Origin: Bartonella sp. HY328 | GTDB taxonomy: Bacteria > Pseudomonadota > Alphaproteobacteria > Rhizobiales > Rhizobiaceae | DNA length: 64,000 bases | Direction of reading: 5' to 3' | NCBI RefSeq assembly: GCF_025449335.1 | Contig: NZ_CP104883.1 | Location: forward strand, 2,782,501-2,846,500 | The notes under the pieces: generated by a model | Databases searched by the model: none | What the model saw: only the letters and a program-made list of their open reading frames with translations | What the model was told of the DNA's origin: nothing | Translations under genes and position numbers: made by a program | Shown here: piece after piece, positions 1 to 9,055 of the stretch | Layout: every line of letters starts with the position of its first letter | Position numbering within the stretch: position 1 is the first letter of the stretch

Positions 1-915
1 TTTACCATCTTCTGTGCTATCGGCGATTTCTTCCGCACTCAAAGTACTCAACACATCATAAATCTTCTGGCGTGAGCATGAGCAATCGTCAATAATAGTT
101 GTTGCTTCAAATACGCGCACCCCTTGTTCATGAAACAAGCGATACAGCAAACGCTCTGAAGGAACATCAGGATCGGTCAATTCATCACTTTCAACCGTAT
201 TGACCAAAGCTTCCACTTCTTCCCAATGGGCTTCTTGATGCTTCTTTTGTTCTTCTGCATCTTCCCCCATCTGCAAAGTAGATTGCGGCAAAAACTGCAC
301 CAATAAACCACCAGCGCGCAATGACACACGTGCTTTACCATCGCTGTCACGGTCATGCAACTCGGCAACGGCAAGGCGCACTTGCGTTGGAATTTGCTCC
401 GACTGCCTAAAATAATTCACCGCAATTTCTTGTAAATTGGAACCATCAAGCGCAACAATACCTTGATAAAGCTGCATATTTGCACCTTGATCAACGGTTA
501 AAGCCATGGTGCCCTGCCCCAACAACTCTTCAGGCGAAGTTTTATTGGCAGCAATTGCGTCATTTAGCGCATCTTCATCAAAGCGGGCATAAGCTCGCAA
601 ATTAGCTGGCGTTGTATAATCGCAGACCAAAAGGTTAACAGGCCCGTTAGAGCTTGTCTGGACAATTAACTTGCCTTGAAACTTTAACGAGCTGCCAAGC
701 AAAATAGTAAGTACCATAACTTCGCCCAATAGTTTTGAAACTACTGATGGATAATTATGACGATCAAGAATGGAATTAAGCGAGGCGCCCAGTTGCACAG
801 CCCGACCGCGTGCATCAAGGCGTTCAACCTCAAAAGGCACAACTGCATCATCGCCGGCAAAAACATAATCGCCTATTCTTACTTCTTCATCTCTAAATTC
901 TGACTTTTGTGTCAA
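1..915 (-). CDS. hslO: Hsp33 redox-regulated chaperone HslO (partial, 3' end outside window)
   Basis: Oxidation-activated cytoplasmic holdase chaperone. Reading from a TTG at 915-913, the frame is open for 305 codons to the window edge. It contains a typical Hsp33 core and, near the edge, a Cys-Ser-Cys (CxC) motif, the first half of the zinc-binding CxC...CxxC redox switch. The second pair should lie just beyond base 1. TTG is chosen because no ATG or GTG lies near the N-terminus and a GGAG ribosome site sits 7 bases upstream, inside the last codons of argF. argF stops one base before this start, so the genes are probably translationally coupled in an argD-argF-hslO operon. The usual Hsp33 length of about 300-330 residues fits. 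Confidence 0.9.
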   Translation of the reverse strand, partial: MTQKSEFRDEEVRIGDYVFAGDDAVVPFEVERLDARGRAVQLGASLNSILDRHNYPSVVSKLLGEVMVLTILLGSSLKFQGKLIVQTSSNGPVNLLVCDYTTPANLRAYARFDEDALNDAIAANKTSPEELLGQGTMALTVDQGANMQLYQGIVALDGSNLQEIAVNYFRQSEQIPTQVRLAVAELHDRDSDGKARVSLRAGGLLVQFLPQSTLQMGEDAEEQKKHQEAHWEEVEALVNTVESDELTDPDVPSERLLYRLFHEQGVRVFEATTIIDDCSCSRQKIYDVLSTLSAEEIADSTEDGK

Positions 916-916
916 C

Positions 917-1834
917 TTATGACTCCATACACCATTTTATAATGGCCTTTTGTGCGTGCAAACGGTTTTCTGCCTCGTCAAAAACAACAGAATGAGGGCC
1001 GTCAATCACGCCATCAACAACTTCTTCGCCACGATGGGCTGGCAAACAATGCATAAATAATGCATCAGGTTTGGCAAGAGCCATCAAAGCTTCATTGACT
1101 TGATAAGGCATGAAGATTTCATTTTCACGAGCACGAAACTCTTGCCCCATTGAAACCCAAGTATCGGTTACGATGCAATCTGCATCAGTTGCCGCTTTTT
1201 TTGCATCCCTTGTCAACTCAATGTCACAGCCGCGCTTTAAGGCCCAATCCACAAATTTTTGCTGTGGTTCACTTCCCTCTGGCGTTGCAATGCGCAGCTT
1301 GAATTTAAGAAGTGTTGCTGCTTCAATCAAGGAGTGTAGAACATTATTACCATCGCCCATCCAAGCAAAGGTCTTGCCTTCAACTGGACCACGATGTTCT
1401 TCAAAGGTCATGATATCAGCCAAAATTTGGCAAGGATGGGTATCATCAGTCAAACCATTAATTACCGGCACGCCAGCATATTGCGCCATTTCCAACATAC
1501 GATCATGTGTCGTTGTACGGATCATGATGATATCAACAAAACGTGAAATAACTTGCGCTGTATCTGCAATGGTTTCACTATGGCCTAACTGCATTTCAGA
1601 GCCGGTTAGCATCAAAGTCTCACCGCCCAATTGCCGCATACCCACATCAAAAGAAATGCGTGTACGCGTTGATGGCTTCTCAAAAATCATTGCCAAAACT
1701 TTTTCTGCTAAAGGTTTTGTACGACGGCCTGCCTTTAATTCGGCCTTCATAAATTTGGCATCATCTAAAATAGCGCGTAAACCTTCCCCAGAAAAAGTGG
1801 AAAGATCGGTAAAGCTACGAATATTATCAACCAT
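917..1834 (-). CDS. argF: Ornithine carbamoyltransferase ArgF
   Basis: Cytoplasmic enzyme that converts ornithine and carbamoyl phosphate to citrulline in arginine biosynthesis. The 305-residue protein has the carbamoyl-phosphate motif STRTR at residues 55-59, HPCQ at 133-136, and the ornithine-loop motif HCLP at 262-265, all at family positions, and the length is normal. It lies 26 bases downstream of argD and one base upstream of hslO on the same strand. This is the argD-argF-hslO order common in Rhizobiales. A long open frame on the opposite strand is a codon-usage shadow. Confidence 0.97.
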   Translation of the reverse strand: MVDNIRSFTDLSTFSGEGLRAILDDAKFMKAELKAGRRTKPLAEKVLAMIFEKPSTRTRISFDVGMRQLGGETLMLTGSEMQLGHSETIADTAQVISRFVDIIMIRTTTHDRMLEMAQYAGVPVINGLTDDTHPCQILADIMTFEEHRGPVEGKTFAWMGDGNNVLHSLIEAATLLKFKLRIATPEGSEPQQKFVDWALKRGCDIELTRDAKKAATDADCIVTDTWVSMGQEFRARENEIFMPYQVNEALMALAKPDALFMHCLPAHRGEEVVDGVIDGPHSVVFDEAENRLHAQKAIIKWCMES

Positions 1835-1860
1835 TTTTATTATTTTCCCTAAATTTTTGC

Positions 1861-3042
1861 TTATTTTAGATGATTAAGAGCTGCTTCAACCCGCTGTAAT
1901 GCATCGCGTATTTCTTCAGCCGTAACATTTAGTGGTGGTAAAAAACGTACAATATTTCCACCAGCACCAACAGTTAATAATTTTTCTTGGCGCAATGCAG
2001 CAATCAGATCTGTATTAGGGATAACGCAATGCAGACCGGTCAATAGACCTTTACCACGCACATCATCAACAATGTGAGGATAGGTATCAATCATGGCAAC
2101 AAGCCCCTGCTTTAATTCATTGGCCATAAGATTAACATGATCAAGAAACCCCGGACTCAATACAATATCAAGCACAGCATTACCAGCCGCCATAGCAAGT
2201 GGATTACCACCAAAAGTTGAACCATGACTACCAGCCGTCATCCCTTTAGCAGCCTCGCTAGTTGCAAGACAAGCCCCAACCGGAAAACCACCACCAATAC
2301 CTTTGGCAATTGCCATAATATCTGGTGTCACACCTGTCCACTCATAGGCAAATAATTTGCCCGTTCGACCAATGCCACATTGCACTTCATCAAAAATAAG
2401 CATTAAACCATGTTCATCACATAATGCCCGCAGCATCTGCATTGTTTCATTGGGCACGGGACGCACACCGCCCTCACCCTGCACAGGCTCAATTAAAATA
2501 GCGGCTGTTTCATGATTGATAGCTGTTTTGAGTGCGTCATTATCGCCAAATGGTACTTGATCAAAACCCTGCGCTTTTGGCCCAAAACCTTCAAGATATT
2601 TTTCTTGCCCTCCAGCCGCTAAGGTTGCCAAGGTGCGGCCATGAAAAGCCCCTTCAAAAGTGATGATGCGATAACGCTCTGGATTACCGTTAACATAATG
2701 ATAGCGCCGCGCAGTTTTAATCGCACATTCAATTGCTTCAGCACCAGAATTTGCAAAAAACACCTTTTCAGCAAAGCTTGCATCGCAAAGCCGCTGTGCC
2801 AGCTTTTCTTGCAACGGATTTTCAAACAAATTGGAAAGATGCCAAACCTTTTCAATCTGCTGTTTCATAGCTTCAACCAAATGGGGATGATTATGACCAA
2901 GGACATTAACCGCCACACCAGAGGTGAAGTCCAAATATCGATCACCTTCTTGCGTAAAGAGCCATGGCCCTTCTCCTCGCTCAAAGCGCAAATTGATACG
3001 AGCAAATGTATCATAGAGCGGTGAGGCATCAGGCGTTTTCAT
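1861..3042 (-). CDS. argD: Acetylornithine aminotransferase ArgD
   Basis: Pyridoxal-phosphate class III aminotransferase that makes N-acetylornithine from the semialdehyde in arginine biosynthesis; the family often also serves as succinyldiaminopimelate aminotransferase. In the 393-residue product, FDEVQ (217-221) supplies the cofactor-binding Asp, and Lys247 in the AKGIGGG motif is the Schiff-base lysine. The motif GRTLATLAAGG also fits the family. It is the first gene of the argD-argF-hslO run and is preceded by nearly 1 kb of non-coding DNA, so the operon promoter should lie just above 3042. The dapE gene at 6.5 kb is consistent with a shared lysine-pathway role. Confidence 0.96.
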   Translation of the reverse strand: MKTPDASPLYDTFARINLRFERGEGPWLFTQEGDRYLDFTSGVAVNVLGHNHPHLVEAMKQQIEKVWHLSNLFENPLQEKLAQRLCDASFAEKVFFANSGAEAIECAIKTARRYHYVNGNPERYRIITFEGAFHGRTLATLAAGGQEKYLEGFGPKAQGFDQVPFGDNDALKTAINHETAAILIEPVQGEGGVRPVPNETMQMLRALCDEHGLMLIFDEVQCGIGRTGKLFAYEWTGVTPDIMAIAKGIGGGFPVGACLATSEAAKGMTAGSHGSTFGGNPLAMAAGNAVLDIVLSPGFLDHVNLMANELKQGLVAMIDTYPHIVDDVRGKGLLTGLHCVIPNTDLIAALRQEKLLTVGAGGNIVRFLPPLNVTAEEIRDALQRVEAALNHLK

Positions 3043-4020
3043 AATTTTTAGTCTCCAAAGGTTTAAAATTAATTATAATAGCAGGCTTGATCTTGACATG
3101 TAAAAAAAGTGACACATGTTGATTGATAGACTGGGCAACCAATACACATAAAATCAACGGATAAAAGCACTATTGTGTCCGATAGATAAAATGTCAATCA
3201 GCCATTAAAAAAAGGGGGAAAGAAGTTAGAACTTTTTTTATTTTTCCATAAAATATGGTCAGCATCCAAGTTAAAGATCAAAGCTGTTGCTATAAACCTC
3301 TGACTAAAAGCTAAATTATGAGGTAAAATATAATGGCTATTTTTCTTGAGTATTGCATTTTTTTGGAACATATCAAAGGCTGGGCAGTTATTGAAAGTTA
3401 GCACGGCAATAATATTATCTAATATTGTAATTTAATATATTATTGTTGTTTCTAAGTGATGCCAATTTTCAAAAGCCACTCCTTACAATTTTATTGAGAA
3501 TTTATGCCGCAAAGCTAATTTAAATCTTGTAAATGCAAATTGGCGATTGCAAAATAAGGAATGAACCCCTATTTAAAGTTCACACAATAAACAAAAAGCA
3601 CTTCATCAGCTTCAAAAGCGAATAGTAAAGCTTGAGATTTGGAGAGCTATTGATTATTTCAAGATGTTTTTAAACAACAAATTTTGGGTAAATATGCAAA
3701 TGTATAATCAAATTGTTACGTTTTGCGCTATGGACATGCATCAGCATGTCAATTATCTATGGCAAGATTTATCGATATTGACCAAAAACGGTCAAAAGTT
3801 GTGAGATAAGAACAAGACATCTTGCCTTGAAGGCCTACAATATGTAGCTTAAGATTAATATAACCACATATAGTGGTGCATTTGGATTAAATACATACAT
3901 ATGGTTAGCATAGCAAATCAAATTTGGAACAAGGCCAAATTTGGGATGTTATTTTGTTTAACATATAATATGCGAATGAATTTGATTGAAAATGCACAAA
4001 AGAGATAATGGAGTCCTGGT
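3043..4020. other. Non-coding region between divergent argD and gcrA
   Basis: About 980 bases of very AT-rich DNA with no convincing gene. It must hold both the argD (minus) and gcrA (plus) promoters. Visible structure is a cluster of short inverted repeats at 3733-3750, 3778-3795 and 3863-3877, discussed in the findings. A 68-codon open frame at 3198-3404 on the minus strand has no ribosome site or recognisable content and is not called. Confidence 0.6.
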
Positions 4021-4680
4021 ATGAACTGGACAGATGAGCGTGTAGAGCTTTTAACCAAGCTTTGGGCCGAAGGTTTAAGCGCAAGCCAAATTGCTGCGCA
4101 ACTTGGTGGCGTAAGCCGTAATGCTGTTATTGGTAAGGTACATCGCCTGAAATTGTCAGGCAGAGGCAAAACTACCAAAGCGCAACCACGGGCGGCTAAA
4201 TCTGCAACACAAACCAGTGCACCAGTTGTTGAAGAAACGGCAAAGCAAACAGCATCAAGTGCTGCACCGCGCGCTACTCGCCCTGCGGCTGAAAAGCCAG
4301 CGCCACGTGTGGAACCAATTGCGAGTGAAGCTCGTCCACGCAAAACTGAAGCGACCTCAACTATGCGCGCGGCCCCTCAAACTGAGCGTGAGCCTCGTCC
4401 ACAAACCACATTTTCATCAAGTAGCGTCAAGGTGGACTTTTCAGCAAATGCCGCCGCAGATTTTGATGCATCCTTAGCTGATAGCAATATTGTGCCAATG
4501 AAGCGCAATTTGACGCTTTTACAATTAACCGAAAGCACCTGCAAATGGCCTATTGGCGATCCGCTTAATGAAGATTTCCATTTTTGTGGCGCAGATTCTG
4601 GTGAATCCAGTCCTTATTGCAGTTTTCATTCTAAAATTGCTTTCCAGCCGATTTCAGACCGTCGCCGCGTTAGAGCCTAG
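4021..4680 (+). CDS. gcrA: Cell-cycle regulator GcrA
   Basis: GcrA is an alphaproteobacterial transcription factor that binds RNA polymerase sigma-70 and works at promoters carrying CcrM-methylated GANTC sites. The 219-residue product begins MNWTDERVELL, the hallmark N-terminal helix-turn-helix. It has a long Ala/Pro/Lys/Thr-rich linker (about residues 60-150) and ends with the conserved Cys-containing segment CKWPIGDP ... FHFCG ... YCSFH that docks on sigma. A GGAG ribosome site lies 7 bases upstream of the ATG. Within it, GAGTC at 4011-4015 is itself a GANTC site. The gene is monocistronic and followed by a hairpin terminator. Confidence 0.96.
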   Translation: MNWTDERVELLTKLWAEGLSASQIAAQLGGVSRNAVIGKVHRLKLSGRGKTTKAQPRAAKSATQTSAPVVEETAKQTASSAAPRATRPAAEKPAPRVEPIASEARPRKTEATSTMRAAPQTEREPRPQTTFSSSSVKVDFSANAAADFDASLADSNIVPMKRNLTLLQLTESTCKWPIGDPLNEDFHFCGADSGESSPYCSFHSKIAFQPISDRRRVRA

Positions 4681-4724
4681 GCTCAGGGCATAGTAATTTA
4701 TAAGATTAAACAATAGACTAAATT

Positions 4725-4759
4725 AAAGTGAAGGGTTGCAATATGCCTTTCGCTTTTTA
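4725..4759 (+). terminator. Rho-independent terminator after gcrA
   Basis: Imperfect 11-bp stem (4725-4735 with 4746-4756, including G-T wobbles) followed by a short T run, 45 bases past the gcrA stop. Confidence 0.6.
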
Positions 4760-4915
4760 CTTTATCATCTATAACCATAATTTATATGTTATTTTATTGC
4801 CAATAGGCCAAATTATAAGAGGTTTGATAGTTAAATCCTGCTGGGATTATGATAAGGGTTATTTTCGAGATCATAGTACTAAATAGGATTGCACAATAAT
4901 GATGGTGAATAAGAC

Positions 4916-5644
4916 ATGTCAGAAATAAAGGCTTTCATCATACATTTAGAACGCGCCAAAGATCGTCAAGCGCAGGTTGAAGCATTAAGCGCTTCACTGC
5001 CTTTTAGCTGCGAAATTACTGCAGCAATTGACGCCAATATTCTTGACCAAAACGTGATTGATAATCATTACAAGCCAAAAAGCCAAAAACCATTTTACCC
5101 TTTCGCTTTATCGCGCACGGAAATTGCTTGCTTTTTATCACATCGCAAGGCTTGGCAGCAAATCATTGATCAAGGTCTTGTCGGCGCTTTCATTTTTGAA
5201 GACGATGTGACTTTAACGGCGGATTTTGAATTAAGCCTCGCAACCGCTTTACCTTTTATGAATGAAGATACTTATATCCGCTTTCCTTTTCGTGAACGCG
5301 AAAGCGGAAAAATCCTTGCACAAAAGCAAAATCACCGTTTGATTGAACCGTGTCCAGTTGGACTTGGGCAAGTGGCGCAATATATCGGCCGCAATTGCGC
5401 GCAAAAACTTTTAGATGCCACAATGCAATTTGATCGGCCGGTTGATACCACTCTACAAATGTTTTGGCTAACAAATGTTAGACCATTATCGGTTTTGCCA
5501 GGTGGCGTTAGCGAAATATCCGCCGCGCTTGGTGGCTCAACAGTACAAAAGAAAACTCGGTTTTGGGATAAGTTACGCCGTGAAATTTTGCGTCCTCTTT
5601 ACCGAAAGCGTATAGCCAGCTTATCGCAACAAAGGAGTTTATGA
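4916..5644 (+). CDS. Glycosyltransferase family 25 protein (LPS-type)
   Basis: The 242-residue protein starts with the GT25 signature (IIHLERAKDRQAQVE) and has the acidic FEDDV motif near residues 87-91 that binds the metal-sugar nucleotide, plus the family pattern of an invariant SHRKAW upstream of it. GT25 enzymes add galactose or glucose to lipopolysaccharide or lipooligosaccharide. The acceptor here cannot be read from sequence. The stop lies one base before the ATG of the polysaccharide deacetylase, so the two are an operon, probably for a surface glycan. The C-terminus is rich in Arg and Lys, as in membrane-associated transferases. Confidence 0.88.
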   Translation: MSEIKAFIIHLERAKDRQAQVEALSASLPFSCEITAAIDANILDQNVIDNHYKPKSQKPFYPFALSRTEIACFLSHRKAWQQIIDQGLVGAFIFEDDVTLTADFELSLATALPFMNEDTYIRFPFRERESGKILAQKQNHRLIEPCPVGLGQVAQYIGRNCAQKLLDATMQFDRPVDTTLQMFWLTNVRPLSVLPGGVSEISAALGGSTVQKKTRFWDKLRREILRPLYRKRIASLSQQRSL

Positions 5645-5645
5645 A

Positions 5646-6344
5646 ATGGCTATTCCTATTTTATTATATCATCACATAGATGAGCCACCGCCATCAGGCA
5701 CACCATCACGCAGCAATTATGTTAGCCCAAAAAACTTTGCCAAACAAATGGCTTGGCTTAATCGTCTTGGCATCAAGGGGCTATCGCTCAAAGATGCAAT
5801 GCCCTATATTCTTGAACAAAAGCAAGGACGCATCGCGGTCATAACCTTTGATGATGGTTTTCTTTCAGTGTTTGAAAATGCTATGCCCATCCTCAATCAA
5901 CATGGCTTTACCGCAACGAATTATTTTGTTGCAAATGAAATAGCTGGCCAGAATAATTGGGACAATCCCAAGGCTAAACGCGCAGCTTGTATGGATATTA
6001 CCAAAATAAAACAATGGCTAAGCTATGGCCATGAAGTCGGCAGTCACACTTTAAGCCATCCTCATTTAAGCCAATTATCAAGCAATGAAGCCTTTATTGA
6101 GATTAATCAATCAAAACAAAAGCTGGAAACAGCCTTGAATATTCATGTATCAAGTTTCGCCTATCCTTATGGTGATGAAAATGACAGTGTTCGCAATATT
6201 GTAGAGCAAGCTGGCTATAGCAATGCCGTTACAACACGGCGCGGACGAGTACAAAAAAATGATAAGGCTTTTGAATTACCCCGTCATAGTGTGCGGCGTA
6301 ATGATAGCGCTTTGCATTTTTTATTGAAGTGCCTTGTCCGGTAA
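5646..6344 (+). CDS. Polysaccharide deacetylase (NodB-homology) family protein
   Basis: Carbohydrate esterase family 4-like protein of 232 residues. It has the TFDDGF motif with the catalytic Asp and metal-binding Asp near residue 74, and the second metal motif HTLSHPH (HxxxH pattern) near residue 139, plus an FAYPYG segment. The family removes N- or O-acetyl groups from sugars. There is no signal peptide, so it is either cytoplasmic or exported in an unrecognised way. A GGAG ribosome site inside the end of the GT25 gene precedes the ATG. The pair probably modifies a glycan such as lipooligosaccharide or an extracellular polymer; the substrate is not established. Confidence 0.86.
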   Translation: MAIPILLYHHIDEPPPSGTPSRSNYVSPKNFAKQMAWLNRLGIKGLSLKDAMPYILEQKQGRIAVITFDDGFLSVFENAMPILNQHGFTATNYFVANEIAGQNNWDNPKAKRAACMDITKIKQWLSYGHEVGSHTLSHPHLSQLSSNEAFIEINQSKQKLETALNIHVSSFAYPYGDENDSVRNIVEQAGYSNAVTTRRGRVQKNDKAFELPRHSVRRNDSALHFLLKCLVR

Positions 6345-6471
6345 AAATGCGCCAAAAAGTTTTGAGTAATGCTCATATTTTTTCTAGCCGTAGAGCCAAA
6401 AATAATATAGCCCTAATGGAAGTTTTATCCGCCCCCAATTTTATACCTCAATGATTTTAAAGAGGCACGTT

Positions 6472-7662
6472 ATGAACCTTGAAAACCCTGTTGATATTTT
6501 GCAAAAGCTAATCCAATGCCCATCTGTTACACCTGATGAGGGTGGCGCTTTAACACTTTTGCAGCATATTGGCGAGGATCTTGGTTTTAAAGTAGAGCGC
6601 CCAATTTTTACTGCTGACAATACGCCAGACATTGAAAATCTTTATGCCCGCTTTGGATCAGGTGGCAGACATTTAATGTTTGCAGGCCATACAGATGTAG
6701 TCCCAACGGGTGATGAAGCCGCGTGGAGCCACCCACCTTTTGCCGCCAATATTACCGATAATATTTTATATGGGCGCGGAGCCGTCGATATGAAAGGTGG
6801 TATAGCCTGTTTCATAGCAGCTTTTGCACGTTTTATAAATAAGCAACCAAAAGATAAGCCATTTAAAGAAAGCGTTTCTTTATTAATTACGGGCGATGAA
6901 GAAGGGTCAGCAATTAATGGCACGGTAAAACTGTTAGAATGGGCAAAAAACAAGGGTGAAACTTGGGATAGCGCGCTTGTAGGGGAGCCAACAAACCCAA
7001 ATTTTCTTGGTGAGATGATTAAAAATGGCCGCCGAGGTTCGTTGTCTGCTATTGTCACAATTAGTGGGCAACAGGGACATGTCGCCTATCCCCATCTTGC
7101 TAACAATCCTTTGCCTTTTCTTTTGCAGTTGGCACAAAGTCTAATTGCAACACCTTTAGATAAAGGCACGGAGCAATTTCAACCAAGCAATTTAGAATTA
7201 ACTACTATCGACACCGATAATAATGCAACCAATATCATTGCTGGAAAAGCTAGTTTTCGCTTTAATATTCGCTTTAATGATTGTTGGACTGTGGATAGCC
7301 TAAAGGCGGAAATTTTAAGCCGCTTGGAAAAAGCAGCCAACAAATTTGCAAATAATGATGAACAAAAGATATGTAACTATAACATTACGTGGCTTGCTAA
7401 TCCTGCAGATGTTTTTATCACCCATGATGAAATTTTGATTAATTCTTTAAACAGTGCCATTAAAAAAGTAACCGGCAATGAAGCAAAGCTTTCAACCTCA
7501 GGCGGCACATCAGACGCGCGCTTTATCAAAAACTATTGTCCAGTGGTTGAATTTGGGCTCGTTGGGCAAACCATGCATAAAATTGACGAATGTGTAAATC
7601 TCATTGATGTTGAACATCTGACGCAAATTTATGAGAAATTTTTGGATGCTTTTTTCGCATAA
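6472..7662 (+). CDS. dapE: Succinyl-diaminopimelate desuccinylase DapE
   Basis: Zinc M20-family amidohydrolase of the lysine/diaminopimelate pathway, releasing LL-diaminopimelate and succinate. From the ATG at 6472 the product is 396 residues, the normal length. Metal motifs are AGHTDVV (His73, Asp75), GRGAVDMKGG, and TGDEEG with the catalytic Glu. The C-terminal GGTSDARF and a late conserved His are present. An in-frame ATG 21 bases earlier is less likely, because AAAGAGG sits just upstream of the 6472 ATG. It supplies peptidoglycan precursors and is probably co-transcribed with the next gene. Confidence 0.94.
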   Translation: MNLENPVDILQKLIQCPSVTPDEGGALTLLQHIGEDLGFKVERPIFTADNTPDIENLYARFGSGGRHLMFAGHTDVVPTGDEAAWSHPPFAANITDNILYGRGAVDMKGGIACFIAAFARFINKQPKDKPFKESVSLLITGDEEGSAINGTVKLLEWAKNKGETWDSALVGEPTNPNFLGEMIKNGRRGSLSAIVTISGQQGHVAYPHLANNPLPFLLQLAQSLIATPLDKGTEQFQPSNLELTTIDTDNNATNIIAGKASFRFNIRFNDCWTVDSLKAEILSRLEKAANKFANNDEQKICNYNITWLANPADVFITHDEILINSLNSAIKKVTGNEAKLSTSGGTSDARFIKNYCPVVEFGLVGQTMHKIDECVNLIDVEHLTQIYEKFLDAFFA

Positions 7663-7736
7663 TAGTCCATGACAATGACATAGCTTTGGTGGCAATAGAA
7701 ATATTTACCGTTTAAAGCATAAGGAAAGCTGATAAA

Positions 7737-8315
7737 ATGCTTGATATTGAAACCATAAAAAGTCGCCTTACGAGCATTTTTAAAGTTGGCATTGGCCAAT
7801 ATGATAAACTCAACGAGCTAGACCTCACATCACGAGGATTTTGGCTTTCCTTTCAAGCAATTATTCTTGCTGCTCCCTTGCTGCTAATTGACATAGCTTT
7901 AAGCACCCAGGCCATTGATACCAGCCGCAGCCTCGTTGAAATGATTTTTACCAAAAGCTTCATCTTGATAAGCTCGTGGTTTTTGCCGCTATTATTGATT
8001 TTTGTCCTTGCCAATATTTTAAATCTAAAAAGCAAAATCATTATATTTACTATTGCCTATAATTGGCTTCAGGGATTTATTAATCTTTGTTCCCTGCCGG
8101 CTTCACTTCTGCTTTCACTTATTCCTCAAAGCGCAGGAATTTTATTATTTCCTATATTTTTCTTAACGATTACATTGATTTATATTAGCTTTCGTGTTTT
8201 TGATGCCGTTTTGCAAGAAAGCTTTGGCTTTACCATTGGTTTGTTTTTGCTTTATTTTCTCACATCACTTCTTGCTGAAGTGATGATTCTTCAAATGTTT
8301 GGTTGGAATTTTTAA
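7737..8315 (+). CDS. Multi-pass membrane protein, possibly Yip1-like
   Basis: A 192-residue protein with a hydrophilic N-terminus of about 35 residues and four to five hydrophobic segments (roughly residues 36-60, 75-100, 103-130, 135-155, 165-190). The general layout, including a polar start and the motif FDAVLQES late in the chain, recalls Yip1-domain or DUF-type inner-membrane proteins found beside dapE in Rhizobiales. The family assignment is tentative. It starts 74 bases after dapE with AAGGAAAG upstream of the ATG. Function unknown. Confidence 0.7.
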   Translation: MLDIETIKSRLTSIFKVGIGQYDKLNELDLTSRGFWLSFQAIILAAPLLLIDIALSTQAIDTSRSLVEMIFTKSFILISSWFLPLLLIFVLANILNLKSKIIIFTIAYNWLQGFINLCSLPASLLLSLIPQSAGILLFPIFFLTITLIYISFRVFDAVLQESFGFTIGLFLLYFLTSLLAEVMILQMFGWNF

Positions 8316-8852
8316 AATTATAGATATCTCATCAATATAATATTGAATGAAAGCAGAACCGGAACACAGCTTTTTTAAACTTTGGCAAGTGTTTTACGTT
8401 TTTAAGTATATTTCAACACCGACTTATTGTTAGCAACTGATGATTCTAGGATCTACCTAATACCATTATTATCCAGATAGCCTGAACATTAGCGACAATA
8501 CTTATTTAAAGAGCTGAATAATGGTCATTACATCAAAATACCCAATGCGTTAAATTGGCAGTAAGACTAAAAACGGCTTAAAGTGATAAAATCAAGGGCC
8601 TGCTGAATTTCTTTGCAACCAAGTACCGTAAACAATTGGATTTATTGCTTCTAAATTCATGATGCCTCGACTATTGATAGAAATTGGTATTTTGAAATGA
8701 ACAAAAAAAGATGGGGCTGTTACTGTGCCATACGGCTCACCATGAAAACAATTTGAAGATCAATTTTTAAAAATTATCCAAAACGGACTATGTTAAATTT
8801 CGCAAATATGACGTAAATTTCATTGATTTTTATATGTATTTAGTCTTTACCC

Positions 8853-8882
8853 TTGACTTTGTTAGAATAACTCCAATAAAAT
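8853..8882 (+). promoter_or_regulatory. Putative sigma-70 promoter of hemA
   Basis: TTGACT (8853-8858, preceded by C as in alphaproteobacterial CTTGAC boxes), an 18-base spacer, then TAAAAT (8877-8882). It predicts a leader of about 165 bases before hemA. Confidence 0.5.
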
Positions 8883-8897
8883 CGGGTATAAGGACAT

Positions 8898-8951
8898 ATG
8901 CGACAAAAAAACACCTATTTTATTGCTGTCAGTGATGTCAAAGCACTATAA
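8898..8951 (+). CDS. Possible 17-codon leader peptide upstream of hemA
   Basis: ATG at 8898 is preceded at three bases by AAGGA and followed by 17 sense codons and TAA, all inside the predicted hemA transcript. The peptide would begin MRQKNTYFIAVSDV. It could be a translated leader affecting hemA expression or a chance frame. Nothing in the peptide is recognisable. Confidence 0.25.
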   Translation: MRQKNTYFIAVSDVKAL

Positions 8952-9055
8952 CAATAAGCAATTTGCATATGCAATTCATAATACATAATTACAACTCTAT
9001 CATTGACGACCAAATTGTAGAAGATTTTCTCGCCGATTGCCGGGAGCTTTAAAAG

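Larger units (their letters stand above)
8316..9055. other. Non-coding region upstream of hemA
   Basis: About 740 bases with no convincing gene of normal size. It contains a sigma-70-like promoter for hemA, a short upstream reading frame (8898-8951) with its own ribosome site, and a perfect 12-bp palindrome TTGCATATGCAA near 8963-8974 in the leader. The first 500 bases are featureless AT-rich sequence. Confidence 0.6.

Noticed and set aside
1110..1877. Long plus-strand open frame antisense to argF
   Set aside because: It mirrors argF codons, has no ribosome site, and its product is Ser/Ala-rich noise; argF is unambiguous.
3198..3404. 68-codon minus-strand frame between argD and gcrA
   Set aside because: No ribosome site, no recognisable content, and composition like the surrounding non-coding DNA.
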